Shown here: piece after piece, positions 7,000 to 15,174 of the stretch
How positions within the stretch are numbered: position 1 is the first letter of the stretch
Layout: each line of letters begins with the position of its first letter
Assembly: GCA_052173655.1 (NCBI GenBank)
Contig: JBQMYD010000001.1
Coordinates: 124,001-188,000, forward strand
From: RGIG9060 sp052173655
GTDB taxonomy: Bacteria; Spirochaetota; Spirochaetia; Treponematales; Treponemataceae
Length of the DNA stretch: 64,000 bases
Direction of reading: 5' to 3'
Made by a program: the position numbers and the translations under genes
The notes under the pieces: model-generated
What the model saw: the letters and a program-made list of their open reading frames with translations, nothing else
Told to the model about the DNA's origin: nothing
Databases searched by the model: none

Positions 7000-9231
7000 C
7001 TATTCGCTACCTATTACGTAGCTTACTCTTGTAGATTCTTCTCCGCTATATCCGCTTGGCGTTACTACATAGTTTCCCGCACCTGCAACTCCGCTAATAA
7101 TTCTGATTTCATCATAGCACACTACGCCCGGGTACATGCAATTGGTAGCAGTTATACTGCCGTGCATATTTCCGTTACTGCTCATGTTTGCACTAGTATC
7201 CGAACTTCCATTCAAAAAGAAAACATACATTTTATTTTCAAAATTATTTTCCATGTAAGGAATTTCGAAGTCTGCATAATTTTTATAAGGCATGGTAATT
7301 TCAGCTCCAAGACCGGAAATTACTGCATTGTAGCCTATAGTTCCGCTTAAGTCTCCATTCTTTGTTTCCGAACCAAGTTTTTCCGTGTTTCCTGATTTAT
7401 GCATGAGCGTAAGTTTTTTCTGAGAGCGTTTAATTGTTTTGTTAAATTCTCTAAAATACTGGGCAGGATTTAATGCTCCATATCCGCATGTAACATTTGA
7501 AAAATTAGTGCCCTGCCCAAGTTCATTAAGGCTAAGAACTTTATAGTAATAAAATGTTTGAGTTCGTGAATTTTCATTTACATCGATATATTCACAATTT
7601 TTAACCGATTCTGTGTTAATTTTTTTAAATCCTGTATTGTGTCTTGTGGAACGGTAAATTTCATATCCTGCAGGAGAATCGTTTTCAGGCTGTTTCCATG
7701 TAATTTTTACAGGATAAACTCCGTTTACATTTGCCAGTGCACAAAAATACGGATTTGAATTTGCTTTGCTTGCTATTGCATCGGTTGCTGCATACGGAGC
7801 AGGGGAGACCATAAATGACAAACCTGATTTTTTTTCATTGCATACGGTTTGTACCTTATAAAATTCATAAGTGTCGAAAAGGTTTACTTCAATCATTCCG
7901 TTTGAATTCAGAATCCCCTGTTGAATTCCTGATTGTATTTCTACCGGAGAACTTGTCTGTGTTGAAAATCCGTAGATTGTATAGGTGTAAGAATTTTGTT
8001 CGATTTCATTTCCCATTGAAGGTGTAAAACAAATTTTTTTGCCGGAAGTTTTTGTAACGTAAACTGATGAAGGAGCACTTAAAACAAACCCTGCGTTTTC
8101 TTCGTTGATGTCAGAATTATTCGGATTTGTTATTCCTCCTATCACCTTTTCATCATTATGATCTTCAAACCAAGGAGAGATATAAAAGAAATAATACACA
8201 CCCTCTTTTGCTTTGTTGTATATAAACTTACGATTTTCTTCATCATAAGTTCCGTCGCTTGCTGACAATTGAATTTTTCCCGAATCGTAACTTGTGGAAG
8301 CATAAATTGTGTAATGCAGTTTTCCGTCTTTTGACTTGGAGCTGTTAAAGGTTCCATTAGACCAGGATACAATTATTTTGCCTTCTTCGCCTCTTGAAAC
8401 GGTTATTTTGTCAGGGACGCCCGGAGCACCTTCTTTTAGTGAATATCCTATTGCAGAAGGACTGTCTGCCGTAGATTCATTTTTAGAGTTATATGCTACA
8501 ATTTTATAAAAAAATTTAATTCCTTGTTCATTTTGTGTAACATAATTATCATAAATTGTAAGATTTTTATTTACTGAGGCAATCCATTCCCAAGGACCTG
8601 TTTTGTTTTGACTTCGGTAAACTTCATATTTTGAAGCATTTTTTGTCTTGCTCCAACGGACTGTAATTTTACTTTCGTCAATTCCCATATCTGCACTGAC
8701 ATTTGTAACAGGTTCAAAAAGCGTCCCGTAATTTAAATTTGAAGACGGATCACTTGGCTCGCAGGATTTTTCAGGATTTTCAGCATAGACTCTATAATAA
8801 TATTTATAATGTGCCGTATACTCTTTTGAATTATATTTTGGCTGCAACAAAACCTTGTCTGTGTAATTTGTATCTTTTATGTAACTTTTTATCGGTAAAA
8901 ATTGGCTGTCATCAGGCGGATCTTGTATATCAGGATTTGTAGGATCAACAATTGCTCTTTCCAAAGTGTAATATTGAACATGCTCCACATCACTCCAGTT
9001 TATTTTTATTTCTGAAGCTGAAAGACATTTACTTACAATAACTTGATGTGGGGTAGATAATTTTTTTATTTCACCGTTGTTTACCAAATCTGTCAAATTC
9101 AGAGTTGCATTTGCATTTGCAATTGCAATTTTACTTTGCAATAAAGAATCGCAACTTGTAAAAAAAAGTGAAACAAGGAGAATTTCTGCTATATGAGAAA
9201 GAAGAAAGGTCTGAAAAGTTCGGTTTTTCAT
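7000..9231 (-). CDS. FN3-repeat lipoprotein, medium type (copy B)
   Basis: A 743-residue exported lipoprotein of unknown function. The signal peptide ends in lipobox FTSC with acyl-acceptor Cys27. The mature part is about five fibronectin-type-III-like modules (each with W near the middle, a YxVYRS-type strand and a YYYKVxA-type strand) up to about residue 575, then a C-terminal domain of about 165 residues. That domain is shared with the paralogue at 15175-17442: NGDL.GT, YFLNG/FFLNG..D.S.N and NCMYPG. AGGAG lies 10 bases before the ATG. The gene is 20 bases downstream of the large FN3 gene and surely cotranscribed with it. Surface display is an inference; FN3 modules in lipoproteins usually act as spacers or protein/glycan-binding units. 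No catalytic motif seen. Confidence 0.85.
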   Translation of the reverse strand: MKNRTFQTFLLSHIAEILLVSLFFTSCDSLLQSKIAIANANATLNLTDLVNNGEIKKLSTPHQVIVSKCLSASEIKINWSDVEHVQYYTLERAIVDPTNPDIQDPPDDSQFLPIKSYIKDTNYTDKVLLQPKYNSKEYTAHYKYYYRVYAENPEKSCEPSDPSSNLNYGTLFEPVTNVSADMGIDESKITVRWSKTKNASKYEVYRSQNKTGPWEWIASVNKNLTIYDNYVTQNEQGIKFFYKIVAYNSKNESTADSPSAIGYSLKEGAPGVPDKITVSRGEEGKIIVSWSNGTFNSSKSKDGKLHYTIYASTSYDSGKIQLSASDGTYDEENRKFIYNKAKEGVYYFFYISPWFEDHNDEKVIGGITNPNNSDINEENAGFVLSAPSSVYVTKTSGKKICFTPSMGNEIEQNSYTYTIYGFSTQTSSPVEIQSGIQQGILNSNGMIEVNLFDTYEFYKVQTVCNEKKSGLSFMVSPAPYAATDAIASKANSNPYFCALANVNGVYPVKITWKQPENDSPAGYEIYRSTRHNTGFKKINTESVKNCEYIDVNENSRTQTFYYYKVLSLNELGQGTNFSNVTCGYGALNPAQYFREFNKTIKRSQKKLTLMHKSGNTEKLGSETKNGDLSGTIGYNAVISGLGAEITMPYKNYADFEIPYMENNFENKMYVFFLNGSSDTSANMSSNGNMHGSITATNCMYPGVVCYDEIRIISGVAGAGNYVVTPSGYSGEESTRVSYVIGSE

Positions 9232-9251
9232 ATTTTATTTTCTCCTAAAAA

Positions 9252-12200
9252 CTATTTCCACCATGGATTCTGGTAAATTGGAAGAGCCGCATTTACGTTT
9301 GTTTCAGGAGTTGCATGTTTTGTTCCAATATCGTACGGAAACCATTTTAGAAAATCATCTTCATTATTATCTACGGAAATAAGTGTATTTCCATTTTTGC
9401 TCATTTTAAGATCAAAAACTGTTGAATCGCCGGATTTTCCTGCTTCAAAATTCAAATTTCCTTCATAACAAGGTAAGCCGGTTTCGTGTTTTACGTTAAT
9501 TGAAAGAGCGGGCAGGTAATACAAAGTGTTTTTGCTTTCTCCGTTTAATCTAATAGATGTTCCCGATTCAAGAGAAAAGGCACTTTTAAAAATCTTGCTA
9601 TTTGTGCTGCAAGTTCCTGATTTAAATGTATGATTATAGTTGGAGTTTGCAAATCCCCATGCTACACTGTTTATATAATATGATGGTCCCCAAACAAAAG
9701 TTGTAGCTTTTGCACTGATTGAAAATACTCCATTTGCACCAAAAAGTTCTTTTGTATCAGCTTCTCCACGTACATCTTTATTGGGAATCCCCGTTTGAAA
9801 AAGTGCATCTGCAATGATTAGTGAAACACACCTGCAAAATTCTTTGTCAGTGATTTCCCTGTATGTATAGCAGTTTTCTTCGTCATCATCATACATAACC
9901 GGTACATCATTTTCGTTTAAGGCAACGAACTTTACATAATGCTTGTAATCTCTTAGAACCTGTAAAACACCTGTATCTATGTTGTCAGAATTGAATTTAG
10001 GACGAATTTCTACCGCACATGTTTGAGAATTGATTGTTATATTGTTATCGTTTGCATATGTGGTTCCGGTTACATAAGAATTGTCGTCTACTTTAAATTC
10101 TGCAATCGTATGATAAGCTGAATCTATGTTCGGATTTTTTATCTGAATTTTATAGCTGCTTGAATTTTTCGGGCCTACAGCACGTTGAGAATAATCCCAT
10201 TTTGTAAAACGTATTGCTTCTCTATAGTTGCTTAGAGGTTCTTTTTCTATGTTCATTGCAAACTGGTAACCCTTGTTTATCGGTTCAGAGTTTGTATCGG
10301 AGGTTTTTATTTTTGAAAGCTCTTCAATGTAAGCTTCTTTAGGTTCAAGATCCAGGGAATAAACTACTGCGTATTCATAAGAATTAATTTTGTCGCTACC
10401 TGTGATTTTATCCGTAAAAGTTGTATCGGAACTGGCACATGTTTTTATTTTTCTGTATTGTGCGGCTCCAAAGCGTCTTCTGTAAATTTTAGGAGCTTCC
10501 CCGCCTGTAGAGTAAGGTTTTTCCCAATTAACACAAATTTGGTTGTTATAAGTTGACTTTGTAGCTGTAACATTAAAACCGAATCCTCTGGTTGAACCTC
10601 GGTTTTTACAATTTCCGTAATCATCTTTGTATAAAAGTGCAAGGTCTGAACTTTTGTATTCAATTTTTCCGCTACTTAAACTTACTTTTTCATTTTCAAA
10701 AGTTCCGCTATCAAAGTCTTCACTTGATTTAACAGGGAAAACTATGTAATTGTATGGCACTCCCCAAAAAATCATATCCTGATCTTTATACCATGTTCCC
10801 TCGTTATCTTTTTTGTCTAAAGCTATATCTTTTAGTGTAAATCGATTATTAGACTTTGAAACTTGAACTTTGCTTTTGTTTATTTTTTCGTTTAAACCGG
10901 ATACCGAGCCGTCTTTTGTTACATAATAAAAAATACTGCTTTTTGCTGTCCAATCCGGAAGTTTTTTATATTTATTGTTATCGGTTATGTCAAAGTCATA
11001 TATTGCATATCTATCGCGTCTTACTATATATCCTTCCACTCCTTCGATTATGTTCCAATAAACACAAATTTCGCTATCGTTAATACTTACTGCTGCTTCT
11101 ACATTAGTATTTGCAGGCCCCATAGTAAATGCAGATGTTGTTCCTTCCGTAGGATCCGGATCTGTTTCGTTAATTGCTTTGACAGAAACAACAATGTTTT
11201 TACCCGATAACAAAGGATTATTATAAAATCTTTCCAATGTTTCAAAGGTGTAGTTATAAACTCCGTCATTAAGGTATGGTTGCATATCCTGTAAAGTTAC
11301 AGTACCTAAATCATGTTTATTTATATCGTCGTAGGCATAGGTTATCCGGTATTTTGTTGCCATTTGAACCGGAGCCCATTGTATGGTAACTTTTGAATAG
11401 TCCAGTTTTTTTATGTTGAATTTAGGTTTAGCAGTCCCGAGTGTTTGGCACCATTCATTTCCACTTGAATCGGAGAATGTTTTTTCTACGTAAATTCCTC
11501 GATATCCTCTTAAAGTGTACTTTGCTCTAAAACCGCTTTCAACTTGGTGTTCAAGTTCAACCGTATCTCCTGCAGATTTATTTTTTATGGCTTTATTTAT
11601 CAGTTCTTCCGGCAAAAATTCGCTTTGTTCATCGGTAGTGCAATATATGCTGTAAACTATGGTAGGATCATAAGTCCAGCGAATAATAATTTTGTCCTTA
11701 TAGCCGCTTACTACTTCAAAGTCTTTTAATTCAGGCTTTTCCGTATCATCTGTGATAAGGACATCACTTAGAATATTGGTTTTTGAAAAACAAGCGGTAT
11801 TGAGTTCATTCATTTTTGCAGATGCGTTACTTGCTGCACTAAATTCAAATGATGACGGAATAACAAAAAAATTATAGCGGTAATATCCTCTGCACTCTAG
11901 GGTTCTAGGATCTTCTGTGTAAACAGTACCCGAAAATTGACCGTAAGGAAGTTCATATTCGATATTTTTTATTTCATCTAACGAATTATATTCATAAAAT
12001 TTTTCATCGCATCCTACTTCGTCCTTAACGTTTCCGTTGTCTTTTTCCAGCTTATGTCTTTTTTCTGTAAGAACATATTTATACAAGTCGTCTTTTTTGA
12101 ATGTTTCAAAACTTACATTAAATGATATATTTGTGCGAACGTACTTTTGTGTTGTATCGTTAGGATCAACTTCTTTATTGTTGTTTGTTACGTTAACGAT

Positions 12201-13331
12201 ACTTTTTATTGAAAAATCAGCTTGACCCGGCATCCAAGCACAAACCGTGCTAAAAGATTCGTCTGAACTTATAATGCGTTTTTCATGCTGGACAAACGAC
12301 TGAACTTTGTAACTGTATTGAATTCCGCGATTTGGAGGATTTGAAGTTTCATCTTTCCATGATACTTGAGTACCCGGAATATAGTCTGAAAAGTCCGGAT
12401 TTGTACTTACTTTGTATTCTCCAATAGCCTCGTAAGGTGAAGTTGAGTTCAACTGTTTTCTGAAGATTTTGAAATATGAAGGATATTGCTTGTAAGTATC
12501 ATCGCTTTGTTTTATATCAGTTTTTTCAGGTAATTTAAAAGTTAAAGTTATTCCAGATTTTGTTTCACCTTGCGTTGCACGTAAATCTTCAGGAGCGTTA
12601 GGAGTAGATTTGTGAGCCGTTTCTGCCGTTACCTTTTCACTTATTTCCATTTCATTTTGATAATTTATATTGTAAGCAAAAACTTGATAATGATATTCAG
12701 TGTTTGGATTAAGATTTTTAAAGGTAACTTGTGTAGGAATTATATTCTTTGAAGAATCTACACCCTTGCAAATTATTTCTCTTTGAGTTCCTGTTGAATC
12801 TGTACAGCAAACTATGTAATGTACTGAAGAAGGGTAGGTGTCTTCATCTACGTTGTTCATATACCAATAAACAGTAGATTGACTCGAGTTAATTTCGCCT
12901 TCTTCAATTTTATTGATATTCGGTTGAGCCAAACTTGTTCCTCTGACTTTATCAGAAGGAGAACTTAACGTCCCGTTGGCTTTTTTAGCTCTAACCTGAT
13001 ACCATTTATCCGTACCTGCAGGGCATATAACGGAAAACCAATTGGTTGTAGAATCAACTTGACCGCAAAAAGTAAAATTCGAATAAGCATCATCAGCTTC
13101 GTAAATGTAATAGTAAGCCGCACTTTTTATCGGTTCCCACGAAAGGACAACTCTTCCTTTTAATCCCTGAGATGCAGTAAGATTTTGAGGAGCACCCCAA
13201 ATTATAGTTGAGTTGTGAGATAAGCCTCCGGAATCCAAGTCGGTTTGTTTTGGTGGCGGTAGTATCTGATTTGGACAAGCAGTAAGCAAAAATAAAATGA
13301 CTGACAACATAGGAAGGACCAATTTTTTCAT
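9252..13331 (-). CDS. FN3-repeat lipoprotein, large type (copy B)
   Basis: A 1359-residue lipoprotein. The frame opens at 13379, but the ATG at 13331 has AGGAG 9 bases upstream and gives a short signal peptide with lipobox LTAC (Cys19). The mature protein starts CPNQ, then a proline-rich linker and WGAP, followed by many divergent FN3-like modules, several with obvious W and YYYIYEA-type strands. About the last 190 residues form a distinct domain, beginning YREI..KEFCRCV and ending in WWK, that is shared with the copy at 17464-21795. Function unknown; likely a long surface-exposed adhesin or scaffold, by inference only. It has its own promoter and precedes the medium lipoprotein gene by 20 bases. 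Confidence 0.85.
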   Translation of the reverse strand: MKKLVLPMLSVILFLLTACPNQILPPPKQTDLDSGGLSHNSTIIWGAPQNLTASQGLKGRVVLSWEPIKSAAYYYIYEADDAYSNFTFCGQVDSTTNWFSVICPAGTDKWYQVRAKKANGTLSSPSDKVRGTSLAQPNINKIEEGEINSSQSTVYWYMNNVDEDTYPSSVHYIVCCTDSTGTQREIICKGVDSSKNIIPTQVTFKNLNPNTEYHYQVFAYNINYQNEMEISEKVTAETAHKSTPNAPEDLRATQGETKSGITLTFKLPEKTDIKQSDDTYKQYPSYFKIFRKQLNSTSPYEAIGEYKVSTNPDFSDYIPGTQVSWKDETSNPPNRGIQYSYKVQSFVQHEKRIISSDESFSTVCAWMPGQADFSIKSIVNVTNNNKEVDPNDTTQKYVRTNISFNVSFETFKKDDLYKYVLTEKRHKLEKDNGNVKDEVGCDEKFYEYNSLDEIKNIEYELPYGQFSGTVYTEDPRTLECRGYYRYNFFVIPSSFEFSAASNASAKMNELNTACFSKTNILSDVLITDDTEKPELKDFEVVSGYKDKIIIRWTYDPTIVYSIYCTTDEQSEFLPEELINKAIKNKSAGDTVELEHQVESGFRAKYTLRGYRGIYVEKTFSDSSGNEWCQTLGTAKPKFNIKKLDYSKVTIQWAPVQMATKYRITYAYDDINKHDLGTVTLQDMQPYLNDGVYNYTFETLERFYNNPLLSGKNIVVSVKAINETDPDPTEGTTSAFTMGPANTNVEAAVSINDSEICVYWNIIEGVEGYIVRRDRYAIYDFDITDNNKYKKLPDWTAKSSIFYYVTKDGSVSGLNEKINKSKVQVSKSNNRFTLKDIALDKKDNEGTWYKDQDMIFWGVPYNYIVFPVKSSEDFDSGTFENEKVSLSSGKIEYKSSDLALLYKDDYGNCKNRGSTRGFGFNVTATKSTYNNQICVNWEKPYSTGGEAPKIYRRRFGAAQYRKIKTCASSDTTFTDKITGSDKINSYEYAVVYSLDLEPKEAYIEELSKIKTSDTNSEPINKGYQFAMNIEKEPLSNYREAIRFTKWDYSQRAVGPKNSSSYKIQIKNPNIDSAYHTIAEFKVDDNSYVTGTTYANDNNITINSQTCAVEIRPKFNSDNIDTGVLQVLRDYKHYVKFVALNENDVPVMYDDDEENCYTYREITDKEFCRCVSLIIADALFQTGIPNKDVRGEADTKELFGANGVFSISAKATTFVWGPSYYINSVAWGFANSNYNHTFKSGTCSTNSKIFKSAFSLESGTSIRLNGESKNTLYYLPALSINVKHETGLPCYEGNLNFEAGKSGDSTVFDLKMSKNGNTLISVDNNEDDFLKWFPYDIGTKHATPETNVNAALPIYQNPWWK

Positions 13332-13391
13332 AACTGTTATTTCTCCTTTTTTGCCTTTTTGGGTGTTCTCACTTCTCAATTCCTTGTAAAA

Positions 13392-13420
13392 AGTCTATTA
13401 AAATAAATCAATCCTGTCAA
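13392..13420 (-). promoter_or_regulatory. Promoter of the copy-B FN3 gene pair
   Basis: Minus strand TTGACA (13420-13415), 17 bases, TAGACT (13397-13392). The start is predicted near 13385, giving a leader of about 54 bases to the ATG at 13331. The rest of the gap (13421-13627) is very AT-rich; the only order I see is a 15-base dyad, ATCAAAT-A-ATTTGAT, near 13565-13580. Confidence 0.7.
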
Positions 13421-13627
13421 TAAAATTACAAAAAACAGGAAAATGTCATGCTTAAAAAAATCTCTATTATATCAAAAATATATAAATAAAGAATAAGCTT
13501 TTGTCTATTATTTTTATGAAAAAATGTAAAAAATATCTAAAATGTCAAATTTTTTGGATAATCAAATCAAATAATTTGATAAAATAATGTTTTGTAAGAT
13601 AAAATAACGATGAGTTTTTACATTGCA

Positions 13628-13680
13628 TAAAAAATTATCCCGGCTGTCTAAAAACTTGCGTTTATTGACAACCGGGATAA
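13628..13680 (-). terminator. Intrinsic terminator after the predicted outer-membrane protein gene
   Basis: Arms 13635-13648 and 13667-13680 (TTATCCCGG.TGTC with one mismatch) form a 14-bp stem, followed on the minus strand by six T. It separates the upstream FN3 unit from the copy-B pair. Confidence 0.85.
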
Positions 13681-13710
13681 AGTTTTTAACAAAAATATTG
13701 AGTGCTTTTT

Positions 13711-14673
13711 TTATGCACCTTTTTTAGCTTTAGCAGCTTCAGCTTTTGCCTTAGCTTTTTCCGCTTTTATTCTGTCGGCTTCTGCTTTAGCTTGAGCCTT
13801 ATCGGCCTTAGCTTTTTCAGCTTTAGCAGCTTTTTCGTCATTACCGCCGTTTTGCGATTTATTTTTTACATCCTTAGATTCTTTTGCGGCCTTCTTTGCT
13901 GCAGCTTTTTCAGCCTTTTTGTCTGCAATTTTTTTATCCCATGCGGCAACGGTTTCTTCTGTTTGTTTAAGATAATTATGAATATTTATGTCTTTTTTGG
14001 TATACCGTACTGCAAGCTCTATTTGATATTGGTAACAAAAGTCGTACGGTTCTACGAATTTGTTATTTCCAAAATTGGGATAATCAAGGGATAAAAGTCC
14101 TCCGCATAAAATTGTCCATCGGTATGCAATCGGGAGTTCAATGTTCGCATAAATACCTGCTCCTCCGTTAAAGTGCGTAAAACGATCATTTACTTGGAAT
14201 AATCCATGTAACCCGGGAACAATGCTGAAGTACATGATATCCCACATTTTCAGTTTTATTTCGATTCCTGCAAAAATATCTATTCCGCCTTGAACTACCA
14301 TTATCGGTTTTTCAAAAACACCGTTAAAACCTGTTGAAATAGGATACAAAACTGCAAGTCTCAAAATACTGTTAAAAGGTTCCATGTTACGAGTACGCAT
14401 TGTGCATTCCGCACCAACAAGGCTGTCAAGAAAAATAAAATTACTTCTCTTTTCTTCCTTTATGATGCGGGTAACTTGGCTAAAAACGAGCCCTTCGTCA
14501 AATATTACGTATGGTACTTTTCCATTTTTGAAAAAGCTCTTTTTTTCCGTTTTCTGTTCATCTTGCGACAAAGATTTGTCAGGAAGTGCTTTGCCTTGTT
14601 GAGCAAAAAGCAGACTGAAAAAACTCAACACAACAAAGGAACAGATCATTTTTTTTAAAAAATTGATTTTCAT
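13711..14673 (-). CDS. Exported protein, predicted outer-membrane beta-barrel with Lys/Ala/Glu tail
   Basis: A 320-residue protein I do not recognise. A signal peptide ends near residue 24 (LFA-QQ). Residues about 50-235 consist of alternating short hydrophobic strands rich in Gly, Tyr and Phe, suggesting a beta-barrel or beta-sandwich of the outer envelope. From about residue 245 to the end the sequence is nearly only Lys, Ala, Glu, Asp and Gln (repeated KAKAEA/AEKAKA units), a predicted long charged helix. Such tails may bind peptidoglycan or nucleic acid, or act as a periplasmic spacer; this is inference. The gene follows the small lipoprotein by 18 bases with AAGGAA before the ATG and ends at a strong terminator. 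Confidence 0.75.
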   Translation of the reverse strand: MKINFLKKMICSFVVLSFFSLLFAQQGKALPDKSLSQDEQKTEKKSFFKNGKVPYVIFDEGLVFSQVTRIIKEEKRSNFIFLDSLVGAECTMRTRNMEPFNSILRLAVLYPISTGFNGVFEKPIMVVQGGIDIFAGIEIKLKMWDIMYFSIVPGLHGLFQVNDRFTHFNGGAGIYANIELPIAYRWTILCGGLLSLDYPNFGNNKFVEPYDFCYQYQIELAVRYTKKDINIHNYLKQTEETVAAWDKKIADKKAEKAAAKKAAKESKDVKNKSQNGGNDEKAAKAEKAKADKAQAKAEADRIKAEKAKAKAEAAKAKKGA

Positions 14674-14691
14674 AAAGAGTTCCTTTTTGTT

Positions 14692-15042
14692 TTATTTTAT
14701 TTTATAGAGTGTCATTGCTTTGTTAACAGCATATCTGTCTGTCCATGTAAGATACATCATAGCACCTCGTATATCCCATTCGGTAAGAATTGTTGTGCCG
14801 TCTGATGTTTCAAAAATCATTACATTTTGCTTTACAGTGAAAGAACCTGTTGAGGCAACGAGCTTGTTTGTAGAGTCCTTTATGTTTGCAGTAAAAGTAC
14901 CGTCTTTTTCAAAAACTATACTATTTCCTGCGGCATCTGCCCATTTGCCTATAATCGGACTTGCTCCCGGACAAGAAAAAATACAACACATTAATGCAAT
15001 TAATCCCAAAATTGTTACAGATTTTAATATTTTTGTTTTCAT
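14692..15042 (-). CDS. Small lipoprotein, lipocalin-like
   Basis: A 116-residue lipoprotein. The frame opens at 15063, but GGAG lies in front of the second ATG (15042), which gives a normal signal peptide with lipobox IFSC (Cys24). The mature protein is one small beta domain: GKW..A, GN.IVFEKDGTF, SFTV, and a final aromatic strand. This pattern is seen in lipocalin-like or META/YjbR-type small treponemal lipoproteins that measure departure from a simple G-x-W opening. No ligand can be inferred. It is placed between the two FN3 modules and is cotranscribed with the predicted outer-membrane protein gene. Confidence 0.75.
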   Translation of the reverse strand: MKTKILKSVTILGLIALMCCIFSCPGASPIIGKWADAAGNSIVFEKDGTFTANIKDSTNKLVASTGSFTVKQNVMIFETSDGTTILTEWDIRGAMMYLTWTDRYAVNKAMTLYKIK

Positions 15043-15101
15043 TTTTTTATTTTCTCCATACATAGATTTTATAATTAAATAAATTTTATGTAAAACAAAT
15101 T

Positions 15102-15150
15102 ACGTTTTTTTTGAACATATCGTTAAAAATGATATGTTCAAAAATGACGT
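15102..15150. repeat. Long hairpin between the medium FN3 gene and the small lipoprotein gene
   Basis: A 14-bp perfect inverted repeat (TTTTTGAACATATC at 15108-15121, GATATGTTCAAAAA at 15131-15144, 9-base loop), bounded by ACGT on both sides and further out by TGTAAAA/TTTTACA. On the coding strand an A-run, not a U-run, follows the GC part, so it is not a normal intrinsic terminator. It could set mRNA ends between the FN3 pair and the downstream lipoprotein gene. Confidence 0.6.
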
Positions 15151-15174
15151 TTTCATTTTACACCTTTATCGATC

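Noticed and set aside
6919..7350. Plus-strand 143-residue frame over the end of rnc and the FN3 gene
   Set aside because: It is antisense to the FN3 gene, rich in Cys and Ser with no domain or ribosome site.
13795..13806. Minus-strand GCCGATAA near 13800
   Set aside because: It lies in the Lys/Ala-rich tail of the predicted barrel protein gene and has no TAAA at the proper spacing.
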